From Synaphobranchus kaupii (taxonomy: Eukaryota; Chordata; Actinopteri; Anguilliformes; Synaphobranchidae), in the NCBI GenBank assembly GCA_029718625.1, contig CM056376.1, positions 81,674,541 through 81,738,540 on the forward strand: 64,000 nucleotides of DNA. The letters run 5' to 3'. The notes beneath the pieces were generated by a model that did no database searches, was not told the origin of the DNA, and saw nothing but the letters and a program-made list of their open reading frames with translations. The position numbers and the translations under genes are program-made. This document shows, piece by piece, positions 11,951-23,420 of the stretch (positions are counted from its first letter, which is position 1; each line of letters begins with the position of its first letter).

Positions 11951-14755
11951 TGAGTTGCGGTTTCATGCAATTTTCTTAAATTATCTAACTAATGACAAAA
12001 ATAACCAAAATTGGTGCTAATTTTATGGTATAAAGTTGAGAAGGAACTATTTGCTTCCTTATAGAATCAATTGTTTTCAGAACTACCAACGAGAGGTTTT
12101 TGCATAACTACGGACAAAATAGAACTAGTAACGAGAAATAGAAGCAGCAACGAGATGTTTTCTGTTCAAATAGAACTACCAACGAGCAGTTTTGCATGAC
12201 AACGGCAAACTACATGCCAAAATGGCCTCGGAAGGATATTTAAATTTCAGCTGATAAAGTCGATAAAAATCAATAAATATAAATGTGACTATATATAATA
12301 ATTGTTGGTAACCATGGTATAAGCGCAATAATGACCTCGGAGCCGGGCATTTAACGGCTGCGCCTCGGGCAATTTACTACCTCCGCGTCGGGCATTTAAA
12401 CTGTTAAATGCCCGGCTCCTCGGTCATTATTGCTTACTTATACCATGGCTTGGCTAAATACTCGATTCTGATTGGCTGGAGGGTGGGCATTTATTTCGTG
12501 AAACCGCCCGGCAACGAAGTAGCGCCGGCAACATTTTAATCACCGTTCTAAATTAATACGCCGTCTACGTTATCTGCTGCCAGCGCCATTAGAGTCGACA
12601 CTTTCATGAATGGTATCCATAGCAACACCAACAGCTGATTAATAAAGCCGGCAAATAACGCTAAATCCGCAGATTTGAAAAGTTTGTCTTCGCCAAATAT
12701 CTTAGTTACAACAACTTTAATCTAGCAAAGAAGTTTTGTGGTTCGAGGTGCAGTATTTATTCAGTTTGGAAATATGAACGTAACATAGTATCATGTAATG
12801 TAACGCTGACGTGAGCAATGCTGGTTGTGAATGCGAACAAGTTACTTCACAAAGCACGTTAATCTGTATATTAAAAAAAACATTTTATCCAGCGAAATGT
12901 CTTAGATATGACAAGTTACATCTAACAGTAACAAACTCGATCTACAGTAGGCTATTTTTTTCAGATGTTCCCATCTCATGATGCAGATCGTGAAATGCAA
13001 TTTCCTTAGCCTGGGCTGTTTAAAATAGGCTGCGTGACCAAAGCATTTTTAAAAAGCAAGACGGAGAGAGGGAGGTAAATTGAGTTGCGGTTTCATGCAA
13101 TTTTCTTAAATTATCTAACTAATGACAAAAATAACCAAAATTGGTGCTAATTTTATGGTATAAAGTTGAGAAGGAACTATTTGCTTCCATATAGAATCAC
13201 TTATTTTCAGAACTACCAACGAGAGGTTTTTGCATAACTACGGACAAAATAGAACTAGTAACGAGAAATAGAAGCAGCAACGAGATGTTTTCTGTTCAAA
13301 TAGAACTAGCAACGAGCAGTTTTGCATGACAACGGCAAACTACATGCCAAAATGGCCTCGGAAGGATATTTAAATTTCAGCTGATAAAGTAGATAAAAAT
13401 CAATAAATATAAACGTGACTATATAAAATAATTGTTGGTAACCATGGTATAAGCGCAATAATGACCTCGGAGCCGGGCATTTCACAGTTGAAATGCCCTT
13501 CGCGGAGGGAAATTGCCCTCGGCTGCGCCTCGGGCAATTTACTACCTCTGCGTCGGGCATTTCAACAGTGAAATGCCCGGCTCCTCGGTCATTATTGCTT
13601 ACTTATACCATGGCTTGGCTAAATACTCGATTCTGATTGGCTGGAGGGTGGGCATTTATTTCGTTAAACCGCCCGGCAATGAAGTAGCGCCGGCAACATT
13701 TTAATCACCGTTCTAAATTAATACGCCGTCTACGTTATCTGCTGCCAGCGCCATTAGAGTCGACACTTTCATGAATGGTATCCATAGCAACACCAACAGC
13801 TGATTAATAAAGCCGGCAAATAACGCTAAATCCGCCGATTTGAAAAGTTTGTCTTCGCCAAATATCTTAGTTACAACAACTTTAATCTAGCAAAGAAGTT
13901 TTGTGGTTCGAGGTGCAGTATTTATTCAGTTTGGAAATATGAACGTAACATAGTAGGGCTTTACCTAATGTAGCTAATGTAACGCTGACGTGAGCAACGC
14001 TGGTTGCGAATGCGAACAAGTTACTTCACAAAGCACGTTAATCTGTATATTAAAAAAACATTTTATCCAGCGAAATGTCTTAGATATGACAATTAACAGT
14101 AACAAACTCTGTATCTACAGTAGGCTATTTTTTTTCAGATGTTCCCATCTCATGATGCAGATCGTGAAATGCAATTTCCTTAGTCTGGGCTGTTTAAAAT
14201 AGGCTGCGTGACCAAAGCATTTTTAAAAAGCAAGACGGAGAGAGGGAGGTAAATTGAGTTGCGGTTTCATGCAATTTTCTTAAATTATCTAACTAATGAC
14301 AAAAATAACCAAAATTGGTGCTAATTGTATGGTATAAAGTTGAGAAGGAACTATTTGCTTCCATATAGAATCAATTGTTTTCAGAACTACCAACGAGAGG
14401 TTTTTGCATAACTACGGACAAAATAGAACTAGTAACGAGAAATAGAAGCAGCAACGAGATGTTTTCTGTTCAAATAGAACTATCAACGAGCAGTTTTGCA
14501 TGACAACGGCAAACTACATGCCAAAATGGCCTCGGAAGGATATTTAAATTTCAGCTGATAAAGTCGATAAAAATCAATAAATATAAACGTGACTATATAA
14601 AATAATTGTTGGTAACCATGGTATAAGCGCAATAATGACCTCGGAGCCGGGCATTTAACAGTTGAAATGCCCTTCGCGGAGGGAAATTGCCCTCGGCTGC
14701 GCCTCGGGCAATTTACTACCTCCGCGTCCGGCTCCTCGGTCATTATTGCTTACTT
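11951..14755. repeat. 2.5 tandem copies of a 1.13-1.17 kb unit with palindromic cores
   Basis: TGAGTTGCGGTTTCATGCAA begins each unit: 11951, 13081 and 14255. Units 1 and 2 are 1130 and 1174 bp, and unit 3 stops at about 14755 inside its palindrome. Copies are nearly identical, so the array is recent or homogenised. Most of the length difference comes from the palindromic core. Repeated minus-strand frames at 13306-13560 and 14483-14743 reflect DNA repetition and carry no domain. Confidence 0.92.
12311..12450. repeat. Palindromic core of tandem unit 1 (also 13441-13613 and, broken, 14611-14752)
   Basis: ACCATGGTATAAGCGCAATA plus ATGACCTCGGAGCCGGGCAT is answered by ATGCCCGGCTCCTCGGTCAT and TATTGCTTACTTATACCATG in inverted order. 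The arms are about 43 bp. In units 2 and 3 the loop adds GAAATTGCCC and GGGCAATTT, a nested palindrome. In unit 3 the right arm is cut just before TATACCATGG. Such DNA could extrude a cruciform or form a stable RNA hairpin. It may be a miniature element captured before the unit was duplicated. Confidence 0.85.
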
Positions 14756-14756
14756 A

Positions 14757-15468
14757 ACATTGGGCTGGCTATGGCTAGTTGTAACTTTTAGGCTACCTCG
14801 TTTCCTTTTTAATTCCTATCATTTCGCCTATAATCCCCAAACACAGAGGACTAGGAAATGTCGCTATCTAGCCTGGTAACTGCCTGACAACTGAAATCAC
14901 AGACAACCATTGAATCATATTATGTTCAGTGGTTTGCACCGAACAGTCCCCTGTAACGCCCCTTTCTCCGAGGCCCCGCCTTGATGGGCAGCTTTGACAG
15001 TTTGCATGTTCAGTTCAAATCTTTGGCAGGGCTTTTGGGTGACCACACGGAAATGATAATGCAAACGGATGCAATGCCATTGCATTTGAATTATGTCACT
15101 CTTGTGCCTCAAAAGCATGAAAACGATATGTTAAATGGCGAATTGAATTATCATTTCCTTTTTGTCATGGATCATGCGATTGCAATAAGAAACTGCTAAT
15201 GCAAATGTGGTTTTTAATTTTCATTAAAATTATGGCAGGGTTGTGTCGTAGAGGGCGAGAAAATTAAATGTGAAATGGATTTGCATTAACATTTTCAAAT
15301 TGTCTGATAAAGTGCGTACATTAACTTGCAAATGAAAACGCAAAGTGGCCTTTTGCATTTTCATTTGAATTATGTCATGGTTTTCTGCGCACATCGAATG
15401 TAGCCCTAAATGAAATGCAATCACCGATTTGCATTTTCATTTGAATTTTTGCACAGATATGCTTCCAT
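14757..15468 (-). repeat. Right terminal inverted repeat of the 5.5 kb element
   Basis: This is the inverted partner of 9949-10655, matching from AGCCAGCCC near the inner edge through GGGGACTGTTCGGTGC to GATATGCTTCCAT. Substitutions and small indels between the arms show that they have diverged since insertion. Confidence 0.9.
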
Positions 15469-15476
15469 AGAAAGTT

Positions 15477-15804
15477 GGCTGAGAGCTCATTTTAATCAGG
15501 AGGAGAGCTATTTTTCTACAATTTTACATTATACATTTCTCGCTTTACAACTAGCCTACCCTTTAATACGATCTATTCTATGTAGGAACTATACCGTACC
15601 TCCTTTTCTGAGTTGCAGGACTCAAAAGTGTGACTGTTTTGGTCGCATATGCAACCTATTTTTAAACTGTGACCTGGAATTTAAATTGGGAGTACTGGTG
15701 CGACTGCACATAATTGTCCTGGTGTGACTGTCAGTTTTTTTAAAAGTAATGTGAGCAACCTATCGCAAAACAGACAAACTACCAAGTTTATTTCCCCTGT
15801 AACC
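15477..15804. other. Spacer between the fold-back element and the hAT-type element
   Basis: About 330 bp with no gene. A 105-codon plus frame (15410-15727) begins inside the fold-back arm and has no family motif. Confidence 0.4.
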
Positions 15805-15825
15805 ATTCTAACCAGCACTCAAGTT

Positions 15826-15925
15826 GAGGGGGGATGAGGGGGGATGAGGGGGGATGGCATCCCCCCTGAAATAAAAACGGTCAAAATCATCCCCCTTCCT
15901 AAAACGGCCATCCCCCCCTTTCCAT
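15826..15925 (+). repeat. G-rich and C-rich subterminal tract of the hAT-type element
   Basis: Three tandem GAGGGGGGAT units are followed by GGCATCCCCCC and later CATCCCCC tracts, giving inverted G/C runs. Such DNA could form a hairpin or G-quadruplex. A matching CCATCCCCCCTGATTTTT lies at the other end of the element. Confidence 0.75.
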
Positions 15926-16079
15926 CCCTTATGTCATTTTATCAATGAACGTGGTATTAACTGCTATTTCAACATAATTTTGCGCATATTGAGTAAAATA
16001 CTGTGGGCGAGGGAGCACGCACACATGCAATGACATTTTTACCAAGTCACTGACGCTATGCTATGCGAGTGCCCTAGAG

Positions 16080-16823
16080 CAGGGGTTCTCAATCCTGGTC
16101 CTGGGGGACCCCTGTGTATGCTGGCTTTCGTTGCAACCCGCAGTTGCAATCCCAGAATTTTAACAAGCTGTTAATTTTTCTTAATTAGGTGCTTGTCATG
16201 TTTGGAGGAATTATTCACCATCTTAAGCCACATTATATCAGAAATAGCTATGGATGCCATGTAGAATAAACACCCCATGTTCACATTGTGCTATATTATT
16301 TAAAAAAGATAAGAAAATTATTTAACAGATCCATTTAAAGACTGATTTGAATCAATAGGCTCCTAATTGGTGAAAGTGTGGACACATGGCCACTAAAATT
16401 AACCATTTCGTAGATAATGAAGAATTCAAACACAAAGCAAATGATAACGAGCCAAACCTGCATTGTCTTAAGCTTAAAGAAAAAATTGAGTTAAACACAT
16501 GTGTTCAACAACCTAATTAGGAGCCTATTGATTCACTTCACTCTTTCATTTGAGTGAAAATACATTATTTTGTAACCTTTTCTTATGTAATTGTTGCAAT
16601 ATAGCACAATAAGCACAATGTGAACATGGGGAGTTTGTTCTACATGGCATGCATAGCTATTTCTGACATAATGTGTCTTAAGTGGGCGAATAATTCCTCC
16701 AAACATGAAAAGCACCTAATTAAGAAAAATTAACAGCTTGTTAAAATTCTGGGATTGCAACTGCGGTTGCAACGAAAACCAGCATACACAGGGGTCCCCC
16801 AGGACCAGGATTGAGAACCCCTG
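16080..16823. mobile_element. 744-bp fold-back hAT-type element
   Basis: The element begins CAGGGGTTCTCAATCCTGGT and ends ACCAGGATTGAGAACCCCTG. CCCTAGAG flanks it (16072-16079 and 16824-16831), an 8-bp duplication. Nearly the whole element is two inverted arms of about 370 bp with diverged centres (GGAGGAATTATTC against GAATAATTCCTCC). Non-coding; minus frames at 16533-16953 derive from the arms. Confidence 0.92.
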
Positions 16824-16926
16824 CCCTAGAGGCACCAGAGCGCTGTGATGCGCTTGTTTGATTGATGCTAGAAGCTGCATAGCAGCACGAGCGCAGGTAA
16901 CGGTCATCACAATGGCCAAGCGACCA

Positions 16927-17705
16927 GGGGCCGGTTGCACCAGCTAAGTTCAACCGTAGGCTAGTTATAACGTAAGTGTTTACTAAATTAAGGTTTACAC
17001 ATTACTAAATAAAAATGGGTTGCACCACACAAACTAGTTTGTACGTTGAGCTTAGTAGCTACTAAATTTGTACACCTACCCCTAGGTATAAAAAAAATAT
17101 ACCAACTGTAACCGTCTGTTCATCTAATTGGCTACCTCCGCCGTTTCTTCAGCAAACACTGTAAAAATAGTTGACGCGTGGAAAACGTTCAGTTTCAAAA
17201 CAAAGTTCTTTATAGTTCAAAAGAGAGGCAAACAGAACAGTCCCGTAACTTAGGCTAAGTTTCCATATATTTTCAAAGCACATAATGGCTGTAACATAAA
17301 TAAATAGGCTAAACAAACAAATAAGGATATTTTGAATTTTATTCGTAAAAACATAAACATGCACACATTGTAATTCTGTTCAATGTTCTATTTTTTTCCC
17401 CATGGAATGCAAAATAGACGTAGCCTGTTAAACGCAATGCAAGTTGATTTCCGTGTTTACATTGTAGCTTGTTGATTGATTGGTTATGGATTTGTTATCG
17501 TCATGATAAAGCGACAATGTTTACCTTAGTATTGAACTAAGCATTACTTAGTTTTCACTAGCTAAGACATTACTTACGTATTGGTGGTGCAACCGAATTT
17601 AGTAAAGCGATAGTTTGAAACTAACTAGTAGCAACTAAGGACCTAGTAAATACTTTACGCGCAAAACTAGTCACGAACTTACGTATGACCGGTGCAACCC
17701 AGCCC
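16927..17705. mobile_element. Non-autonomous inverted-repeat element (GGCCGGTTGCACC type)
   Basis: GGGGCCGGTTGCACC at the left matches GGTGCAACCCAGCCC at the right in inverted order with three mismatches. A second inverted pair, GGTTGCACCA near 17022 and TGGTGCAACC near 17584, lies inside. I recognise the tip from common fish and vertebrate repeats. No clear target duplication; both flanks contain CCAGG. No coding content. Confidence 0.7.
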
Positions 17706-18464
17706 AGGAGGACAGCGCTCTCTGAGGGACTTCATATTAAAAAGACAAAAAAATAACATTACAGGTAAGTCAAGAGTCAGTAATCTTAGTCATTACTCAT
17801 TACTTTAGTCACCAAAGGTGGAATCTCTGGACATAAGCAATAACAACGTTAGTTTGGAGCGGAGAGTGGAGTAGGCAGCCATTGACAAAATTGGTCCTAT
17901 TTTGTATTATCTGTATAATTTTTAATATATTTTCATATTTTGTAAACAGTTTCAATTTGCACTTAATGCCCTGTTAAAAAAAGTAACATTGGGAATGTTA
18001 ACATAAAAGATTTGTATTTGAACTGCAATAAAATGATGATAGATCAATATTTTTCTAATTGTTTTCCTCCATTTTTTCATGAAGGGGTTCTTGTTTAACT
18101 TACATAATGATTTAATTAATCACGATTAAAAATTAACCCTTTAGATACCAGTTTTGATCATATACCAGTAACTGCTTTTTTGAAAAATACACTATAATTC
18201 AATATTCTAAAAACAAATTTGACTTTATTATTAGTATCATCAGCTGATCCATCTGAATAATAAATGAGAAGATTGATTTTGGTGCATTTTTACTTTTTGT
18301 ATAATGTCAGATTGAACAAAAAGGTACGTTGGGAACTGTTAACCTACAAGATTTGTACCATAGACTTCCATTATAACCACATTTTTTGACCCCCCCCCCC
18401 CCCCCCCCCCTTTAAATTAAAGTGAAAAAATGATTTTGCACTAATTGTCCTCTGCATTTGACCC
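17706..18464. other. Own sequence of the hAT-type element, with a poly-C tract
   Basis: A 21-bp poly-C run lies at 18390-18410. Two diverged direct copies of a phrase reading GTTGGGAACTGTTAAC and AAGATTTGTA occur near 17985-18020 and 18325-18357. No gene. Confidence 0.5.
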
Positions 18465-18467
18465 TAA

Positions 18468-19443
18468 GGGCTCTATTTTCAAACCAGCGCAAGGGGACGG
18501 TATAGTCAAACGCAAGCTTGTTGACAGCATCAACGTCTTAAAACTGGCGCTATGGCGTTTCTCAGCAATACCGCTAGGATCAACAAATTCTCAACATAAC
18601 ATCCTTTCGCTTGCGCTGCAGTGGGATGGGTGGCGCTGTCTGGGGCGTGTTCTAAAATACTTTCGGCTCAGTGACAATTTGAACCAACGAAAACCCATTG
18701 CGTTATGATCCGCTGGAACCACCTCTTAGCGGCAACGCAATAGACTCTGGCAATTTGGCAACTTGTTAGTCATGTAGTTCTATGTAGTGTCTATAGGTGA
18801 TGCAACATTACACTCTCCATTTAATGAACAAATAGCCTATAATTATTATTAATTCATTAATTTTAATTTAAACTACTAGAATAAAACAGGACAGCTTACA
18901 ATAACTTGCGATCATGTAGGCCAATAGCCTATAATATATAAATTACACATTGACACAGTTGAATCATAAGCCTACCATTTGAATCATAATTATGCCTACA
19001 TCACCTCATGTAGGCTAATTAATGCATTCGCCACCTCCTCCCGTGCCTTCCGAACTTCTGGGAGACGAGGTGGTGTGGATTGTGATCCATAAATTACTAG
19101 TCCTAGTCTGTACTTCTGTTGCAAGTATGTCTGATTTTCTGTGCGGAAAATCGCTCTTGTCGTTGACGGTCCAGTGCGTTTGGGTTGCTCATTATGAAAT
19201 TGCATGGAGCGATTGCGTTCCAACTGGCTTTTTTTTTAAAAGCATGAGAACAACTATTTGATTGGCTACCATAGAGACACACCTTGGACATTTAAACCCA
19301 GCCTTTTAGCAATACCGCCATCAGATGCGCCAAGATTGCCGTCATGAAATTACCAAATTTCTCGCCGACACGCCCTCAGAGCGATACCTCCAAGCGATTA
19401 CTCTTGCGTTCACCATTGCGTTTGGTTTATTAAAATAGAGCCC
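18468..19443. mobile_element. 976-bp PIF/Harbinger-type non-autonomous element
   Basis: GGGCTCTATTTTCAAACCAG at the left and AATAAAATAGAGCCC-type sequence at the right are inverted, with TAA on both sides (18465-18467 and 19444-19446). A 3-bp TAA duplication and this tip fit PIF/Harbinger. The interior is rich in GCGTT and AACGC motifs (for example CTTGCGTTCACC), also seen in that group. No transposase frame. The inverted match seems to continue a few bases outward (CATTTGAC against GTCAAATG), so the true tip might lie slightly further out. Confidence 0.8.
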
Positions 19444-19720
19444 TAAGTCAAATGTAAGTGGTGCCATGGCAGCCGGGGACCGACTCCAATTCTGAGGTGC
19501 TTGGTCAAGAGCAATGACAGGAGTATCTAACACCTAACATGCATAACATGCATGTTGTTTTAGGAGTATAATCATTATCTTTATGCTTTAACAATAATCA
19601 AAAGGGTACAGAGTTGGTCTCCCACCCTCTGCGCCGTTATCAGCACAAATTATGTCCCCATATGATAAAATCCACCCATCCCCCCTGATTTTTTTTTACA
19701 ACTTGAGTACTGATTCTAAC

Positions 19721-21464
19721 CAACCAAACGTCAGCTTCACTTCACTACCTCCATGCTGGTTTTAGATTTTCTAAAATCGGTCACCACTGACAGCTGCCAG
19801 CGAACTAGCATTACCTAGCTAAACCGCTAACTGAACCTGTTTTTTCCCCCTCAAGGATAGTAAAATGAAATGAACAATCACATCATTCTTCGTTAAATAA
19901 AGAAGTGAACATCGATAGGCTATTAGTGATTCGGAAAACGCGACCCCCCTCGACCAGCGAAGTTGATTGAGATGCCCAACCACCAGCAAATAAAGGGAAG
20001 CTGTAGCCTACTAAAAGCTGGCTAAAATAATTATCCTGGTTAAGGTATGAGGTGGGCAAAATGTAGGCTACTGTGAACTTCAAACAATGTGGAGTGGAGT
20101 TCGTGGGTGAAACCCAGTTTACAACACCGCTATAAAGATAGCCTTTAGTTCAATATTCGAGTTCTCTATTCAGATTCATTAGTTTCTAACCTTTTCCCCC
20201 AAGATAAAATAGTATATGCTAGTTATTAAATACACAGCAGGTTCTATGGTAACGTAATGACGTAATGACTTCAATCATCTGGAAGGAAAGGACTGATCTG
20301 TGAAAACTTTAGTTCATATAAATTTTTTTTTGAATAAACTATATTTTGTAACTCATATGCTATTCAAAGTAATGTTGCTCCTTAACCAAAGCTTCTGACT
20401 CGTGTCTTTATAAGAGGGCTCTTCCATTTTGCATAGTAGAGAGGGAAATAATGATCCTATCATCAGGGGACAAACTCATCAAGAAGAGCTTAAAAAGGTG
20501 CACAGTCACCACAGCAAGAAAGTTTCTCTCCATCAAAAGATTCAGCCTGAAAAATCAGTTCAGTCATGTTTATCTGCAGGGAGAAGCTACAGGGCTGTTG
20601 CAGGAATAGCTTGTAATATGTTGGGGGCTGACCATGAGCACGAATGAAGTGACAGACGGGTTATTCTTTTAAAAGAAATTGTGAATCAAATGGCCTCTAT
20701 TCAAATATGAAAACATGAAATATGATTGAGCAGTACCCTATTGTACTTTGTAATTAGTACTTTCTACAATAGTTCCAAAGCTGTATCTTGAAGCAAAAGC
20801 TCTTTGTTGTTTCTTTTTATGTTTGTTAAATGAGTTAATTCCCAGTGACATAATCCATCTCCAACCCTTGAAGAAATTTGCATTCAAGCCAGAAAAAATC
20901 CGGATAAATAATTGAATTTGATCCTGAGAGATGAATCCCGCTCCAAATTCCACTGAGGACAGCCAGGCAGTCAGCATAATCTTCTTTCTCTCCTTCCTGG
21001 CCTACTTCGGAGAATACTCCTATCTATGTGAACACTAGAGGGCACTCCTTGATCAAAGCAAGGTGTCAAGCTGATCTAACAAGCTTACGCCCAGCCCCGT
21101 TCGTGCAGCGTAGGATGTATCCAGCCAGCATAGCTGTGAAGATTTTCTTTTTTACAGAGGAGATTATGTGATTATGTGGTGCTATTATGAAGCATTTTAT
21201 ACCCTTATTGATTTATCTGGCTGAAAGGTCATGGTGGCCTTACCAGATTAACAAGTTTAGTGCCAATTGTATTGATGATATGGATAATTGTGCAGGGACA
21301 ATGTGAGTGTGCTCCCCTGCCAGCACATATATGATGATGCCAGGACTTTCTGAAGACCGGGTAGATTTATAGTGCGAGGAAGGAAGTCACACACTGCCCT
21401 GGAGGACAGCATGAAAATAACAGCAATAACAATTCCCTCTTGAGATTGCAGCCATTGCCTTAAG

Positions 21465-21466
<2 letters not shown>
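19721..21466. other. Intergenic DNA, no gene recognised
   Basis: Frames of 66-79 codons at 19883-20083, 20429-20647 and 20738-20977 show no recognisable domain, signal peptide or splice-consistent structure. No repeat boundaries seen. Confidence 0.4.

Positions 21467-21495
<29 letters not shown>
21467..21495. repeat. (TG)n microsatellite
   Basis: An uninterrupted TG run of about 14 units is followed by TAACATAGTG. Confidence 0.95.
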
Positions 21496-21497
<2 letters not shown>

Positions 21498-21529
21498 CAT
21501 AGTGTAGTGTTAGTACATGTTAAATTCAG

Positions 21530-21735
21530 TTGAAATTCAGTTTTAAATGTTATTTGTATAGCACTTTTTACAGAGACGCTATCACAAAGATGCTGTACTA
21601 TCTATCACAAAGATGCTGTACTATCTATCACAAAGGTGCTGTACTATCTATCACAAAGATGCTGTACTATCTATCACAAAGGTGCTGTACTATCTATCAC
21701 AAAGATGCTGTACTATCTATCACAAAGGACAATAC
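21530..21735 (+). repeat. Fish dispersed repeat head followed by a 23-bp tandem array
   Basis: AAATGTTATTTGTATAGCAC TTTTT resembles the repeat head at 4190. From about 21587 the unit ATCACAAAGATGCTGTACTA TCT is repeated about six times, alternating AAGATG and AAGGTG. The CACAAAG motif is normally single in this repeat, so the array is a local expansion. The 71-codon frame across it is periodic only because of the DNA. Confidence 0.85.
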
Positions 21736-23420
21736 ATTGTTTTAATGTCCTTTCACTATATGAATGTAAATTAGATTAATATATTCAAAGGACATTCAAG
21801 CACCCTGAAGTTGTGTCTTTACTCTTCAGTACTTATTATGAACCAAAAGGAGAAAAGGGCAAGTCTGGGCATAAAAAGGGTTGGTGGGCAAGCATAACCA
21901 AGATGACTTTCAAATATGGAATGAAAAAGTATTCAAATTGCAAACATTCTTTACCATGGCATGGCTTCCCCTATGGAAAAAGAATATGCTGCAGTATATT
22001 GTAAATATATCAAATGTATCTTCACAATATATTTTAAATATACTGCAGTATATTACATTTCCATATGGGTTTTCTGCTGAAATATAAATAAATAAATGCT
22101 ACATTCTGACATTCTCACACAGCTGTTCCTCTAAAGGAAAACAACTTTTTAATGGACTCCTTTGAGATACAGAGCACTGCTTTGACGAGTCTCACCCAGA
22201 TTTTTCAGACCCGGGTTGGAATTTGCCCTTTGGTGCAGTCCCTTAAGAACAGTGGAAGGTCAAAAACAGCGCCTGTTCAATCAGGTGCTTCTCAGTGGCG
22301 TTTCAAATTGGCCTGCCTCTTTCTTTATCTGAGACTTACAACTTTCTAGCTGGGTGGTGGGCGGTGCTCCGGGGAGCCAGCCTCATTAGCCAGGGATGCA
22401 GTACCCTATCGTGTGCTTATTTTGAGGGCTGTGTCCCTGGGTCTCCTCCCACTGCCCACCGACCACAGCGAGAGCAAGGGGAGAAAACGGACGGTCACCA
22501 TAATCCAGGATGGTGATGCGACTGCTAATTGAACTGTAGAGGAAAATTACAATGGTGCTGCGAGTGCTAGTGGTACTGTAGAGTAAAATCACATTGCAAG
22601 ATGGATGCATGACATATGGCCTCTCACAGACTCTCCTGGAATCAGTAAAGAAAGTAATTCAGAGCCCAACTGTTCCTACCAGTCTTAAAGTCAGCAAACA
22701 TTGTTCATGAATCAGAAATGCATCCGTGCAAAAAACTAGCCCAGAGAAAGTATTTGGGTGGACAAACCAAGCAGTTGTAAATCCTCTCTGTAGGGCTATT
22801 GTGTTAATGTGGTATTTCCAGTTGAGCAGATTTACCTGTGGTTTTAAGAGTTCAGGAATTGACGTATATCAGTGGAATTTGACGTTCAATCATGAATGTT
22901 AAGTAAATGCTAAAATGCTAAGTAAGTGCAAAGATAAGTACCAATAACCATGAGAGAACAAGCATTTTATGCTAGCTAGCAGAAGTTTAAAGAGCATGAT
23001 CAACTTGAAAATGAATCAACCCAGATGGGCAGACTAGCTGTGCTTAAGGGTGTGATGATGCCTATACTGCAGGCTTACAAATTACAAGCTAATAAATATG
23101 TTAGCTTGCTAGATAGGTGTGCCTTTCCATCCACAATAATTTTAGCCTGCTAGGTTATAGCTGAGATCACAGTCTTCTCGAAAGTGTTAATGTATTGAAT
23201 TAATCAATAATAATAATAATAATAATATACTTTTTTTGCAATATACCATCATACATTTTTAAATAATAGTTAATTGTTTCTGTATTCTTTTTGTTATTTA
23301 TAATGTATAATCTTAATTAAAAAGTTGTTCTTTTTTGAAAATACATCCAGTGTGCGTTTGTTGGTAAGAGTGGCAATGTGTGCGTGTGTCTGTGTGTGTG
23401 TATGTGGGGGTGGGAGATTA
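21736..23420. other. Intergenic DNA, no gene recognised
   Basis: A GC-richer stretch at about 22190-22520 has open frames on both strands without motifs. TATATTGTAAATATATC and GATATATT-like palindromic AT tracts lie near 21990-22050, and (TAA)n at about 23208-23227. Confidence 0.4.

Larger units (their letters stand above)
9949..15468. mobile_element. 5.5 kb fold-back element with about 0.7 kb terminal inverted repeats and 8-bp target duplication
   Basis: The element starts ATGGAAGCATATC at 9949 and ends with its inverse, GATATGCTTCCAT, at 15468. AGAAAGTT flanks it on both sides (9941-9948 and 15469-15476), an 8-bp target duplication. The two arms match over roughly 700 bp with small differences. 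Between them lie 1.3 kb of AT-rich DNA and 2.5 tandem copies of a 1.13-1.17 kb palindrome-bearing unit. No frame encodes a recognisable transposase, so it is non-autonomous. The 8-bp duplication fits hAT, P or Zisupton-type enzymes, but the tip sequence does not let me choose. Confidence 0.88.
15813..19712. mobile_element. 3.9 kb non-autonomous hAT-type element containing three other elements
   Basis: The ends are CAGCACTCAAGTTG (15813-15826) and CAACTTGAGTACTG (19699-19712), inverted repeats with one mismatch. ATTCTAAC flanks both sides (15805-15812 and 19713-19720). CAG/CTG tips with an 8-bp duplication are the hAT signature. Just inside each end are CCCCCC/GGGGGGATG runs. No hAT transposase frame is present. 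After removing the nested elements at 16080-16823, 16927-17705 and 18468-19443, about 1.4 kb of its own sequence remains. Confidence 0.85.

Noticed and set aside
13306..14743. Repeated minus-strand frames with a CPRRSRGQFPSAKG-like sequence
   Set aside because: They fall in tandem units 2 and 3 across the palindromic core. Unit 1 lacks the frame because of a loop deletion. No known family.
10293..15118. Two similar frames (10293-10496 plus and 14915-15118 minus, both starting MLLRHKS) that look like a conserved protein
   Set aside because: They lie in opposite arms of the inverted repeat, so similarity follows from DNA duplication. Neither has a domain, and the arms are made of short AT-rich modules.
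21587..21730. Regular 23-bp repeats considered as a CRISPR-like array
   Set aside because: Units are head-to-tail without unique spacers, in a vertebrate genome.
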